A stretch of 64,000 bases of DNA from PALSA-1444 sp964291045 (GTDB lineage: Bacteria; Chlamydiota; Chlamydiia; Chlamydiales; Rhabdochlamydiaceae). Positions 29,201 to 37,900 of this stretch are shown piece after piece. Location: assembly GCF_964291045.1 (NCBI RefSeq), contig NZ_OZ197277.1, positions 434,001 to 498,000 on the forward strand, read 5' to 3'. Positions within the stretch are counted from its first letter, which is position 1, and each line of letters starts with the position of its first letter. The notes below the pieces were generated by a model. It had not been told where the DNA came from. It ran no database searches and saw only the letters and a list, made by a program, of their open reading frames with translations. The translations under genes and the position numbers were made by a program.

Positions 29201-29287
29201 TTAGAAATGGAACCTCCACTTGCTTCTGTTACACTGATGGGTGGAGAGATTTTATCGAGAAAGGATATGGAGCAAAAGGTTAAATAA
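26282..29287 (+). CDS. U-box-like domain plus TPR-variant repeat protein (copy 2)
   Basis: A 1001-residue tandem paralogue of the 22620 gene, similar over its whole length. Start ATG 26282 follows AGGAGG at good spacing, and gives the same MTIQPLSSI N-terminus; an upstream in-frame start at 26216 is rejected. The U-box-like domain (19-78) keeps PCGH (34-37) and CPVD (54-57) and reads YAPNHTLRNMARQI, even closer to the U-box consensus than copy 1. The TPR-variant array is shorter by part of one repeat: around residue 362 the hairpin insert is lost, with I-R-L-Q-L-Q-L-Y-R where copy 1 has a full insert. Both copies are open and terminated, so both may be expressed. Confidence 0.8.
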   Translation: MTIQPLSSIIESLTQSANDPIFHDCLTEAVTLFPCGHNVNEDVAESSMKKRQVCPVDRHPITGYAPNHTLRNMARQIALLTPAFNQQMSAKAPTIDDVQMPIYALNYEVDIAHNLSSSELKKIPASEFKKRLRDEPDNGKLYRNLAKTLSLGETVSVNKKILTRELLCKKAIEFDEQDSMAYCYLADILMEERKNEIKLKEKFYSIRELYYKALSLDPNNSEVCVRAGKFLQDGATFSLLGKELGQQELYLRAIEKDPHCSIAYAALGDCFQEGSLINGLGEEFQSKKALYVKAIELSSEESRPYIDLANHLKEKEEVQVHQEVFTKEDLYIKAIELGVQESEPYFKLAQILPKQDIRLQLQLYRQAIEQDDKYPEAFFHLASIVKPYKSFLISGKEYLKKQLLCEAIKRGFVESRVYVMLADLLQKDETASLHKPMTKKELYLEAVRRNPHDSAAYVGIGSCLEAGEKEVLLKNSTQSFSSFELYKEAIRINPKEPRAYVAIGKTLGEKGQFEIEKEKYSREELYQYAIDLDPSYADPYLELAFQLGEKGSVVLENRELNKQDLLCKTLECNPYQPSVYLQLAQMIPDYEKVIIGDKMFSKKELYVKAIKLGSRHSQPYFELAELLVPDEAVMLSGNALAQKDLYLKVIHLNRHKSSAYLRLAHLLVENETVTIRGNPWNQDHLERAAEVVYLMEKYIQEVERAVNKKEAYLNLADKIEPGNLVELINGEKIDKKGLYLKCIDIDPTDGKLYIEATSFLKKGESLMLINKKRMSKEELYYKGIELLPKTAANYHWIASTLSSDEELTWTIEGKMPEIVTISRKELYVRAIKLDPVNADSYCYLADHIKPGQVQVFGRERLFQPELYLRAIMLNPKKSHPHLGLAMLLEKNGVRMVGREILSKRQLCLKALEHIRNNNLQDQEKKCHAYYHLASTLDKKEDQVTINGETISQEKLYCKVIELNREYHKAYEKLLEMEPPLASVTLMGGEILSRKDMEQKVK

Positions 29288-29335
29288 TCCCAAATGGAAG
29301 AGATTCTGTAATAGGCTAAGATCTATTTTACATCT

Positions 29336-29372
29336 AAGAGGAGTAAAAAATCCTTTTTACTACTCTTTTTTT
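29336..29372 (+). terminator. Rho-independent terminator after the second U-box/TPR gene
   Basis: The stem aagaggagtaaaaaa pairs with tttttactactctt (one mismatch), followed by a T-run. It is the duplicated counterpart of the terminator at 25684-25722. It lies between convergent genes, with the recombinase ending at 29406 on the other strand. Confidence 0.72.
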
Positions 29373-29405
29373 AGACAAGAAATGAGCCCAAGCTCAAAGC
29401 AGTTT

Positions 29406-30266
29406 TTAGGAAAACTTAGGATGAAACTTTTCAAAAGCCGTGTGCAAATGCTTACGGCTCACATGCGTATAACGGTCTGTTGTTGCAATATGCGCATGTC
29501 CTAAAAGCTCTTGGATAATCCGTAAATCAGCCCCATTTTCTAGAAGATGAGTGGCAAAGGAGTGACGGAGTGTATGAGGGGATATGGGTTTTAAGAGACA
29601 AGTTTTTTTCGCATAGTATTGTACGCGATCCCAGACGCCTCCCCGGCTGATACGGGCCCCTTTTTGGGTGGTAAATAAAGGGCCATCTCCTTCTGTTCGA
29701 AAATGCTTAAGGAAGTGATCAATCCACTCCATTGCAATAGGAGCTATAGGCACAATTCTCTCTTTATTCCCTTTCCCATAAACTTTAACATGATCGTCAT
29801 AAAGATCGTTAATATTGAGCTGACATGTTTCAGAGACTCTAAGACCTGCTGCATACATCAGATAAAAAAGAGCTCTGTCTCTAGCACCTACAAAATCCTC
29901 AGGAGAAGAGGCGTTTAAAAAAAGTGTGACCTCTTCTGAGGTCATCACCTCAGGAATGAGTTGCCATGCTTGAACTTTTTCTAGGAAAAGAGCAGGGTTA
30001 TCTTTAATTTTTCTCTCTTTTTTAAGAAAGCGAAAAAAGCTTTTTGTGGAGGCGAGATATCTTGCTAAAGAGCTTGAGGCAATGTTCTGTTTTTTGAGAG
30101 TCTCAAAATAGGTTACAAGGTCTTCAGACGTCAGCTCTATGAAACACTTCGTCCCAAAAAAAAGAGCCATTTTGTTTAAGTCTCTTTGATAAGCCTCAAG
30201 AGTGTGAGGACTCACCACTTTTTCAGAACTGAGATAGATGAGAAAATGGTGAACTAAATCTTCCAT
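29406..30266 (-). CDS. xerD: Site-specific tyrosine recombinase XerD/XerC
   Basis: A 286-residue integrase of normal Xer length. It has an N-terminal SAM-like DNA-binding domain (1 to about 90) and a catalytic domain with Arg143 in GLRVSE, Lys in GKGNKER (164-170), His231 and Arg234 in HTLRHSFATH, His257 in LLGHA and nucleophile Tyr266 in DRYTHVS. Xer proteins resolve chromosome dimers at dif. Assignment to XerD rather than XerC is tentative, as short motifs do not separate them well. It lies downstream of ybaB and dnaX on the same strand, about 20 bases from ybaB, so it may be co-transcribed. A fragment of its 3' end is duplicated at 25755-25903. Confidence 0.85.
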   Translation of the reverse strand: MEDLVHHFLIYLSSEKVVSPHTLEAYQRDLNKMALFFGTKCFIELTSEDLVTYFETLKKQNIASSSLARYLASTKSFFRFLKKERKIKDNPALFLEKVQAWQLIPEVMTSEEVTLFLNASSPEDFVGARDRALFYLMYAAGLRVSETCQLNINDLYDDHVKVYGKGNKERIVPIAPIAMEWIDHFLKHFRTEGDGPLFTTQKGARISRGGVWDRVQYYAKKTCLLKPISPHTLRHSFATHLLENGADLRIIQELLGHAHIATTDRYTHVSRKHLHTAFEKFHPKFS

Positions 30267-30285
30267 AATAGGGCTAAGTTAACAG

Positions 30286-30582
30286 TTAAAAAGAAAATGG
30301 CATTCCAGGAAGCATGGCAGAGCTTTGATCTTTGATTTGTTTAAGGGCATCACTGTAGGCTGCCTCAATTAAGTCTTGAAGTCCTTCAATGTCATTTGGA
30401 TCTATGCAGCTAGGCTTAATGGCAATTTTTTTCATGGAGTAATCACCGCAGAGGGTAATAGAAACGAGGCCTGCGCCAGAAGTGCCTGTCACTTCTTGAA
30501 GTTTTAGCTCCTCTTGCATCTTGCTATATTGAGCTTCCATTTGTTTGGCTTGTTTTTTGATTTTAGAAAATCCGTGGCCCAT
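30286..30582 (-). CDS. ybaB: YbaB/EbfC family nucleoid-associated protein
   Basis: A 98-residue DNA-binding protein of the YbaB/EbfC family, a dimer that binds DNA and is usually encoded next to dnaX. Visible features are an N-terminal charged helix rich in K/Q/M (KIKKQAKQMEAQYSKMQEEL), the core V-S-I-T-L-C-G-D-Y-S beta strands and the DLIEAAYSDALKQI helix typical of the family. Its start follows the dnaX stop by seven bases, so translation is probably coupled. The conserved dnaX-ybaB pairing supports the call. Confidence 0.92.
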   Translation of the reverse strand: MGHGFSKIKKQAKQMEAQYSKMQEELKLQEVTGTSGAGLVSITLCGDYSMKKIAIKPSCIDPNDIEGLQDLIEAAYSDALKQIKDQSSAMLPGMPFSF

Positions 30583-30589
30583 ACTTGTT

Positions 30590-32593
30590 TTAGTCCTTTT
30601 TTAGTATCCCTTCGAGCTCAACAGCTGCAAATCGAAGGATTGTATCGTATTTACTTTTATGAAAAACAGGGGAAGAGGGGGCTGTTTCAGAAGGAGCTGC
30701 GACCCTTTCTTGAGCGTCTTCTAAAGGGAGCTTTTGAGGAGAAATGACAGGAATGTCTTCTCTTACTTCTGAAACGATTTCTTCTGTTTTTACTATTGTG
30801 TGAATAGAAAGAGCTTCAGCTTCTTCTAAAAGAGTTCCTTGAGGTAAAGAAGAGAAAGAGCTTAGTTCTTGAGTTACGAAAGAAGACTCTAATGTCACTT
30901 GAAGTGTACTTTCTTGAGAATGAGGCTCTTGCTTAAATGTTTCTTGAGAAAAAGAAGTAAGAGGTGAGATCGGTTCTTGATTTAAGAATTTTTCTACAGA
31001 AGGCGCCTGAGAAGATAGATCTTTAAGAGTATCTTGCAAGAGCTCTTCTCTTATTAAAATAGACTGAGAAAAGGGGTCTGCAGTCTCTTTAGGTAAAGAG
31101 GAAGGCTTTTCCCGAGGAGGTGAAAGCTCTTCTTGAGTTAAGTGTTTTTCTACAGAAGGTGCAGGGGAAGAGATGTCTCTAAGAGTACCTTGCTCCATTT
31201 TGTCTGTATTTAAAATAGGTTGAGAAGAAAAAGCTCCGCTTTCTTTAGGTAAAGAGGGAGGCTTTTCTTGAAGAGGTGCAAGCTCTTCTTGAGTGAAGTA
31301 CTTTTCTACAGAAGGTGCTGGGGAAGAGATCTCAGAGAGAGATTGCAAAGGCTCTTCTTGAGGAGAGCGTTTTTCCAATATAGCCTGAGGAGCTGGGGGC
31401 TCTTCTTGCTGTAAAGGTGTTTGAATGGTATCTGGGGTGTTAGCTAAAGAGGCTGATTCTTGATGAGAGAGCTCTTCTAAACGGCGGACAAGAGAGGGAA
31501 GAGATAGCCTAAAGTGACTTTGAATGAGGTGAAGAAAAATCATTTCTAGAGTCACCCGTTTTAAGGTGATTTTTCCCAGTTCTTTAATCCAGCCCATCAA
31601 GTAGTTCACGATGTAGAGAAGATGGTCTTGGGTATAAAAAGAGGCAAATGTTTGATAGTGAGCCTTTTCTTGGGGGTGCAAAAAGGTATCAGAGGGGAGC
31701 TTGAGAAGATTTAAAAGATGGAGCCTAAAGTGACTCAGTAACCCTTCGAGAAAATCATGCATCTCTTGTCCTGTAGAAAAGAGCTTTTGCGCCAGGAGAA
31801 AAGCAGAAGAGAGTTCATAGCTTTTAATCGCCTCATCCAGATCAAAGTAGAGCTGTCTTGAAGGGATGCCTAAAAACTCTCTAATCGTTTGATAGGAAAT
31901 GGCTCCTGTTTCAAAACAGAGTAGCTGATCAAAAATAGATTCTGCATCTCTAAGCCCCCCTTCTGCTGTATGAGCAATGAGCTCAAACGCTTCTTGTTCA
32001 ACAGTTAAAGAGAGATCATGGGCAATACGCTCTAATTTACCTACGATCTCTTGAGAAGAGAGCCTCTTTAAATCAAACCGTTGACATCTACTCATAATGG
32101 TAGGAAGGACTTTTTGAGGTTCGGTGGTTGCAAAGAGGAACTTAACATTAGAGGGAGGCTCTTCAAGGGTTTTGAGAAGGGCATTAAATGCCTCTTTTGT
32201 GAGCATGTGCACTTCATCGATGATATACACTTTATACTGACCGCTTAAGACTGAATAGCCAACGGTTTCATTGAGTTTTCGAATATCATCAATACCGCGG
32301 TTAGATGCCCCGTCAATCTCAATGACAGATAGAGATTTCCCTTGAGAGATCTCAAGACAACAAGAACATGTATTACACGGCTCAGTAGAAGAGAGGAGCT
32401 GTGTGCAGTTAAGGGTTTTGGCAAAAAGTCTTGCTAATGTTGTTTTTCCCGTTCCTCTAGATCCACAAAAAATATAGGCAGGCGCCACCTTTTGCAGGCG
32501 GACAGCATTTTTTAAAGTGGTCACGATAGGAGAGTGCCCAACGAGGGCTTCAAAGGTTTGGGGTCTATATTTACGCGAAAGATTTTGATGCAT
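30590..32593 (-). CDS. dnaX: DNA polymerase III subunit tau/gamma
   Basis: A 667-residue clamp-loader ATPase that organises the replisome. The AAA+ part has Walker A GSRGTGKT (44-51), a four-cysteine zinc motif ending CNTCSCC, Walker B IIDEVHML, and the sensor region LFATTEPQKVLPTIMSRCQRF (in two parts). The collar domain follows to about residue 370. The C-terminal tail is unusual: a Pro/Ser/Glu-rich linker with about three imperfect copies of a block SSPAPSVEK..TQEELAP..EKPPSLPKE about 55-60 residues apart. No usual tau domain IV/V signature is obvious. Start ATG 32593 gives the canonical YRPQTF N-terminus. Confidence 0.93.
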   Translation of the reverse strand: MHQNLSRKYRPQTFEALVGHSPIVTTLKNAVRLQKVAPAYIFCGSRGTGKTTLARLFAKTLNCTQLLSSTEPCNTCSCCLEISQGKSLSVIEIDGASNRGIDDIRKLNETVGYSVLSGQYKVYIIDEVHMLTKEAFNALLKTLEEPPSNVKFLFATTEPQKVLPTIMSRCQRFDLKRLSSQEIVGKLERIAHDLSLTVEQEAFELIAHTAEGGLRDAESIFDQLLCFETGAISYQTIREFLGIPSRQLYFDLDEAIKSYELSSAFLLAQKLFSTGQEMHDFLEGLLSHFRLHLLNLLKLPSDTFLHPQEKAHYQTFASFYTQDHLLYIVNYLMGWIKELGKITLKRVTLEMIFLHLIQSHFRLSLPSLVRRLEELSHQESASLANTPDTIQTPLQQEEPPAPQAILEKRSPQEEPLQSLSEISSPAPSVEKYFTQEELAPLQEKPPSLPKESGAFSSQPILNTDKMEQGTLRDISSPAPSVEKHLTQEELSPPREKPSSLPKETADPFSQSILIREELLQDTLKDLSSQAPSVEKFLNQEPISPLTSFSQETFKQEPHSQESTLQVTLESSFVTQELSSFSSLPQGTLLEEAEALSIHTIVKTEEIVSEVREDIPVISPQKLPLEDAQERVAAPSETAPSSPVFHKSKYDTILRFAAVELEGILKKD

Positions 32594-32713
32594 AAATAGT
32601 AGTATACCGGCTTACCCTAACAGATGCAAGTTGCTGATTAATTCCGTTTCAATCATGATTGTATGAGATCATGCAGTTCCGTAAGCAAAATATTGATTTG
32701 ATGAGAGGTTAAA

Positions 32714-34861
32714 ATGAGCTCTGATCCAGTCAAACAGTTTTTATCGAAATGGCAAACCGGCTTTTCCCTAGGATGGGAATGGTTTAGCCGTGTATTTTTT
32801 GTTGTGATCTTCACGTTATCTATTGCCTGTTTCTTCCATTTTCGCCAAGTGAGGATCGAGCAACTAGAACTGGGGAGCATTGCAAGTAAATACGTGTTAG
32901 CTCAAGTGGGTTTTGATTTTGCCGATGTGGAAACGACGCGGGTCTTTAAAGAAGAGTCACTCAGAGAAATTGGGCCTATTTTTTACTTTTCTGATGAAGA
33001 GATTAGTAAAGCAGAGCACTGCATCCAAACAGAGCTCATCAATGACCCTTATTGGAGAGAGTGGTTTCCCTCTGCTACTTTTGAAGAGATGATGCACACT
33101 TCAGATACTATCCGCACATTTCTTACAAAAGCGAAGTTTTCTGATCCAAGAACCATTCAAAAACTCGAGCAAACAGGGTTTAATTTAGCTAACTACCTTA
33201 ACTGCGCTCTTAATGAACCTTTTGTGGATCCTCTTCTTTGTGTATGGGAAAAAATTAGTCAGCAAGTGTTTGATTCTCCGATTCCTGCTTCTGACTTTAT
33301 TTTAGAAAAATATTGGAAATACTCTTGGTCTTTACAAGAAGATTTTAATTTAAGACATCTCTTAAGAGCCCGCATTAAAGAGACCATACCGCTTAAAACC
33401 GTGCATGTTGAAGCAGGAAGCCGGATCATTAATGCCGGGGAAAAAGTGACAAGACGGCATATGGATATGCTAAAAGAGATGAAAAAGGTGATTCATGATA
33501 AAGAGAATCTCTTAAAGCCTGTCACCATTTTAGGAAGTGTCGTTCTAGCTGTTGCAATGCTCTACCTCGCCTGGATCTATTTTAAAACGTTTCATCCTCT
33601 CATCACAAAGTCGTTTAAAAAGATGGCCCTCATTGCAACAGTTGCTGTGTTAACCCTCTTTTTAGCCAAGTTTGTTGATTACTATATTTTATATAAGATG
33701 GGATACCTCAGCGACTATTTCCGGCTTCCGATTTTTCTTCTCTTTCCCACACTCACCCTCTCCATTTTAATCGATAAGCATGTCGCGATGATGGTGGCGA
33801 TTTTTATTGCCTCGATTTTAGAGATTAATCTAGGCATTGAGTCGTATGAGTTTTTAGTTGTGAACTTATCGATTGCGCTTATGGCCATTATTTTGACGAA
33901 AGAGGTACGTAAGCGAAAAGAAATCTTTGGTATTTGCTCTAAGATAGCGCTTCTCATCCTTCCGATGATTATCGCTATGAGGCTTTTGAATAATCAGCTA
34001 GGAGATCGGCAAATGGTCATTGATGTGATCACGGTTGTAATCTCTATTTTCCTCTCCGCCGCTCTTGTTGTGCTTATTCTTCCTCTTTTAGAGTCAAGCT
34101 TTGGAGTGGTGACAGATATGGCGCTTTTAGAAGCAGGCGATCCGAACCACCCTCTCTTACGAAGACTGAGCCTTGAATCTCCTGGAACGTATCAACACTC
34201 CTTAAGTGTTGCCTCTCTTGCAGAAGAGGCTGCCTTAGCGATTGGAGCTAACGCTTTGCAGTGTAGAGTGAGCGCTCTTTATCACGATATTGGGAAAGTG
34301 GCTCAGCCGCACTACTTCACGGAAAATCAATTTTCAGGCTTTAATATGCACCAGCTCTTAACGCCTTTTGAATCTGCGCAAGTGATTATTCAGCACGTGA
34401 CTGAAGGGGTCAAGTTAGCAGAATCTTATGAGCTTCCGGTTCCTATTATTGATGCGATTCAAGAGCATCACGGCACCTCTCTTGTCTACTATTTTTATCA
34501 TGCGCAGGTAGAAAGATGCCGGGCTAAATGTATTGAAGTGGAAGAGGGATTTTTCAGATATCCAGGCCCCACACCGCAATCAAGAGAATCAGCTGTAATT
34601 ATGCTTGCAGACTCCATTGAAGCAGCTTACAGATGTCAAGATCAACCCGATGAAAAAGCCATCATTGATCTCATTGAAGGGATTGTCAGTGATAAAATCC
34701 GGGACCATCAGTTAGATAGCTCTCACTTAACCTTTGATGATTTAGAAGCGATCAAAAAAGCAATTTTTAGATCACTTGTAGCACTTAGTCACGGACGGAT
34801 TAAATACCCTGCTAAAAATAATACCGTGAAGGTGTCTTCCGCCTCACAAGCACTCGTATAA
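32714..34861 (+). CDS. 7TM-HD family metal-dependent phosphohydrolase (PgpH/YqfF-like)
   Basis: A 715-residue membrane protein. A first transmembrane segment (WFSRVFFVVIFTLSIACFF) is followed by an extracytoplasmic domain (about 45-265), then about seven transmembrane helices (about 270-460), and a cytoplasmic HD domain. The HD domain contains TYQHSLSVASLAEEAA, with metal ligands His524-Asp525 in YHDIGK and EHHG downstream. This is the layout of the 7TMR-HD (PgpH) family, known in Firmicutes and others to hydrolyse cyclic di-AMP. Chlamydiae make c-di-AMP, so a role as its phosphodiesterase is reasonable but inferred. Start ATG 32714 follows GAGAGG. It is a single gene divergent from dnaX. Confidence 0.88.
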   Translation: MSSDPVKQFLSKWQTGFSLGWEWFSRVFFVVIFTLSIACFFHFRQVRIEQLELGSIASKYVLAQVGFDFADVETTRVFKEESLREIGPIFYFSDEEISKAEHCIQTELINDPYWREWFPSATFEEMMHTSDTIRTFLTKAKFSDPRTIQKLEQTGFNLANYLNCALNEPFVDPLLCVWEKISQQVFDSPIPASDFILEKYWKYSWSLQEDFNLRHLLRARIKETIPLKTVHVEAGSRIINAGEKVTRRHMDMLKEMKKVIHDKENLLKPVTILGSVVLAVAMLYLAWIYFKTFHPLITKSFKKMALIATVAVLTLFLAKFVDYYILYKMGYLSDYFRLPIFLLFPTLTLSILIDKHVAMMVAIFIASILEINLGIESYEFLVVNLSIALMAIILTKEVRKRKEIFGICSKIALLILPMIIAMRLLNNQLGDRQMVIDVITVVISIFLSAALVVLILPLLESSFGVVTDMALLEAGDPNHPLLRRLSLESPGTYQHSLSVASLAEEAALAIGANALQCRVSALYHDIGKVAQPHYFTENQFSGFNMHQLLTPFESAQVIIQHVTEGVKLAESYELPVPIIDAIQEHHGTSLVYYFYHAQVERCRAKCIEVEEGFFRYPGPTPQSRESAVIMLADSIEAAYRCQDQPDEKAIIDLIEGIVSDKIRDHQLDSSHLTFDDLEAIKKAIFRSLVALSHGRIKYPAKNNTVKVSSASQALV

Positions 34862-34931
34862 AACCAGGGTATCATGATCTCTAGAGAAGCCTATATTTTT
34901 CATTTACAATCTCTCAAGTAGATTGAAAATT

Positions 34932-37900
34932 TCAAGAAGATGTAATACGAAAAAGCTGATCAATTTGAACTTGCGCTCTATATAAATCTATCCCTTCATC
35001 GATATATCTTTTGATAAAGGCATCATAATCATATACCACGTTATTATATAGAACAGGGTGATCTGGCTTATCTTGAAGGTAAGGGCAGCACTCTGTAGAT
35101 GATAATACTTTATCTACGGCAGGAAGTTGTTCCCAGGTGATAACGGACATGCGTCTTTGGTACCGTTTCCAAGGATCCCAGGTAGATAAAAAGGCTTCAA
35201 ATGCAGCTTCAGTCATCTCTTGTAAAACCGCTCTTCCAATAGAATCGATTTGCTCATTTGCGATAGCTACACACCTCCTAAAGAGCATATTTTTCATATG
35301 GACAGGGAGATTTAACATTTCTTGTAACCTAGTATGAAACGCCATGTAAACTTCTACTTCATCAACAAAATGAAGTGTCTTGATATATGTTTTGATCTTT
35401 TTGTTTAGCTCTTCAATGCAGAAAAAACCTTTTCCTGTCATTTTTAACTCTTCAGCTGTCACCGAGGGTTGCTCAAGCTTACGTAGCGTTTGATAAATAG
35501 CCATATCATTTAAAGTTGTCATTACACGATCATCACAGGAAGAGAGCCCCTGATGAATAATCAAAGCTGCATGATGGCACGCCTCTTGATCTTCACTCAT
35601 CATTTGAATCATCTGGAGTATCTGCCTTGCAAGAGAGGGCCTAGTCGCACTGTTATAATAATCTGCAGTTCCTGTCAAACGAGTGAGGAATGTTAAAAGA
35701 TTTTGATGATCTCGTACTTCAATGAGCCTATGATGGAGCCTAAGACTCAGTTCTTCAATATTGATAAAAGGCTTTTCTTCTATTTGCTCTTGCCAAAACT
35801 CAAGAGCCGGAAAAAGTGCTGTAAAATCTGTGATATATTCTTCTGAAGCTTGGTGAGAAAAGTAAAACTGTATCCCTTGAGCATTGCGAGTAGCTTCTTG
35901 TAATCTAGAAAGAATAGCAGGAGAGAGCCTAGCTCCTTCGAGGGTTACGATACGCTGGGACCGATTGGAACGGGAGCCTAACATAGCTACCCAGTTAGGT
36001 AAGGATGTGAGACTGCGGCAGTCCGTTAAGTCCAAATTACCTCCAAGTATCAGATTATTAGGTAATGCAGTTAGAGCTGTACATTTAAAGAGATTAAGAT
36101 CTCCTCCTACCTGAAGTCTTTCAGGAAGAGAGGTAAGATGTGTACAATGAGAGAGATTAAGATTTCCTTCTACCTGAAGTCTTTCAGGAAGAGAGGTAAG
36201 ATGTGTACAATGAGAGAGATTAAGATTTCCTTCTACCTGAAGTCCTTCAGGAAGAGAGGTAAGATTTGTACATCGAGAGAGATCAAGATTTTCTCCTACT
36301 TGAAGTCCTTCAGGAAGAGAGGTAAGATTTGTACATCGAGAGAGATCAAGATTTCCTTTTATCTGAAGTCCTTCAGGAAGACGGGTAAGATGTGTACATT
36401 CAGAGAGATTAAGATTTCTTCCTACCCGAAGCCCTTCAGGAAGCGAGGTAAGATTTGTACAATGAGAGAGATTAAGATCTCCTCCTAGCTGAAGCCCTGT
36501 AGGAAGAGAGGTAAGATTTGTACATCGAGAGAGATCAAGATTTTCTCCTACTTGAAGTCCTTCAGGAAGCGAGGTAAGATTTGTACATCGAGAGAGATGA
36601 AGATTTCCTTTTATCTGAAGTCCTTCAGGAAGACAGGTAAGATGTGTACATTCAGAGAGATTAAGATTTCTTCCTACCCGAAGCCCTTCAGGAAGCGAGG
36701 TAAGATTTGTACAATGAGAGAGATTAAGATCTCCTCCTAGCTGAAGCCCTGTAGGAAGAGAAGTAAGATTTGTACAATGAGAGAGATTAAGATTTCCTCT
36801 TAGCTGAAGCTCTGTAGGAAGAGAAGTAAGATTTGTACAGTGAGAGAGATTAAGAATTTGTCCTACTTGAAGCCCTGCAGGAAGCGAGGTAAAATTTGTA
36901 CAGTGAGAGAGATTAAGATCTCCTCCTAGCTGAAGCCCTATAGGAAGAGAAGTAAGATTTGTACAACGAGAGAGATTAAGATTTCCTCTTAGCTGAAGCC
37001 CTGTAGGAAGAGAAGTAAGATTTGTACATCGAGAGAGATGAAGATTTCCTTTTATCTGAAGTCCTTCAGGAAGACGGGTAAGATGTGTACATTCAGAGAG
37101 ATTAAGATCTCCTCCTACCTGAAGTCCTTCAGGAAGATAAGTAAGATGTGTGCACCTAGAGAGATTAAGATGTCCTCCTACCTGAAGTCCTTCAGGAAGA
37201 CGGGTAAGATGTGTACATTCAGAGAGATCAAGATCTCCTTTTATCTGAAGTCCTTCATGAAGAGAGGTAAGACTTGTACAATGAGGGAGATCAAGGTCTC
37301 CTTCTACCTGAAGCCCTTCAGGAAGACGGGTAAGATGTGTACATTCAGAGAGATTAAGATTTCCTTTTATCTGAAGCCCTTCAGGAAGATGTGTAAGATT
37401 TGTACAATGAGAGAGAGAAAGAGGGTGCTTTACTATAAGCCCTTCGGGAAGCGAAGTAAGCGCTATGCAATGAGAAAGATTGAAATGCCTTTTTACTGTA
37501 AGATTTTTTGGTAGATTCGTAAGAGCTGCGCAATAGGAGAGATCAAGATGTCCTTCTCCCTGCAATTCTTCAGGAAGCGAGGTAAGCGCTGTGCAATGAG
37601 AGAGATTAAGATCTCTTTCTACCTGAAGCCCTTCAGGAAGAGACGTAAGGGCTGTGCAATGGGAAAGATCAAGATTTTTTCCTACCCGAAGTCCTTCAGG
37701 AAGAGATGTAAGGCCTGTGCAATAAGAGAGATTAAGATCTCTTTCTACCTGAAGCCCTTCAGGAAGAGACGTAAGGGCTGTGCAATGGGAAAGATCAAGA
37801 TTTTTTCCTACCCGAAGTCCTTCAGGAAGAGATGTAAGGCCTGTGCAATAAGAGAGATTAAGATCTCCTCCTAGCTGAAGCCCTGTAGGAAGCGAGGTAA

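Larger units (their letters stand above)
22230..29550. repeat. Tandem duplication, two units of about 3.65 kb
   Basis: Unit 1 runs from the last 170 bp of the RND gene through the U-box/TPR gene to a xerD 3'-end fragment (about 22230-25903). Unit 2 runs from an RND 3'-end fragment through the second gene into the intact xerD (about 25905-29550). Intergenic stretches also match: 22401-22619 with 26063-26281, and the terminators after both genes. Copies are offset by about 3650-3660 bp. The novel junction is near 25903-25906. Confidence 0.92.

Noticed and set aside
35884..37874. Several long plus-strand ORFs opposite the second NEL gene
   Set aside because: They are low-complexity antisense shadows kept open by the 63-bp repeat; the minus-strand frame has the LRR and NEL motifs.
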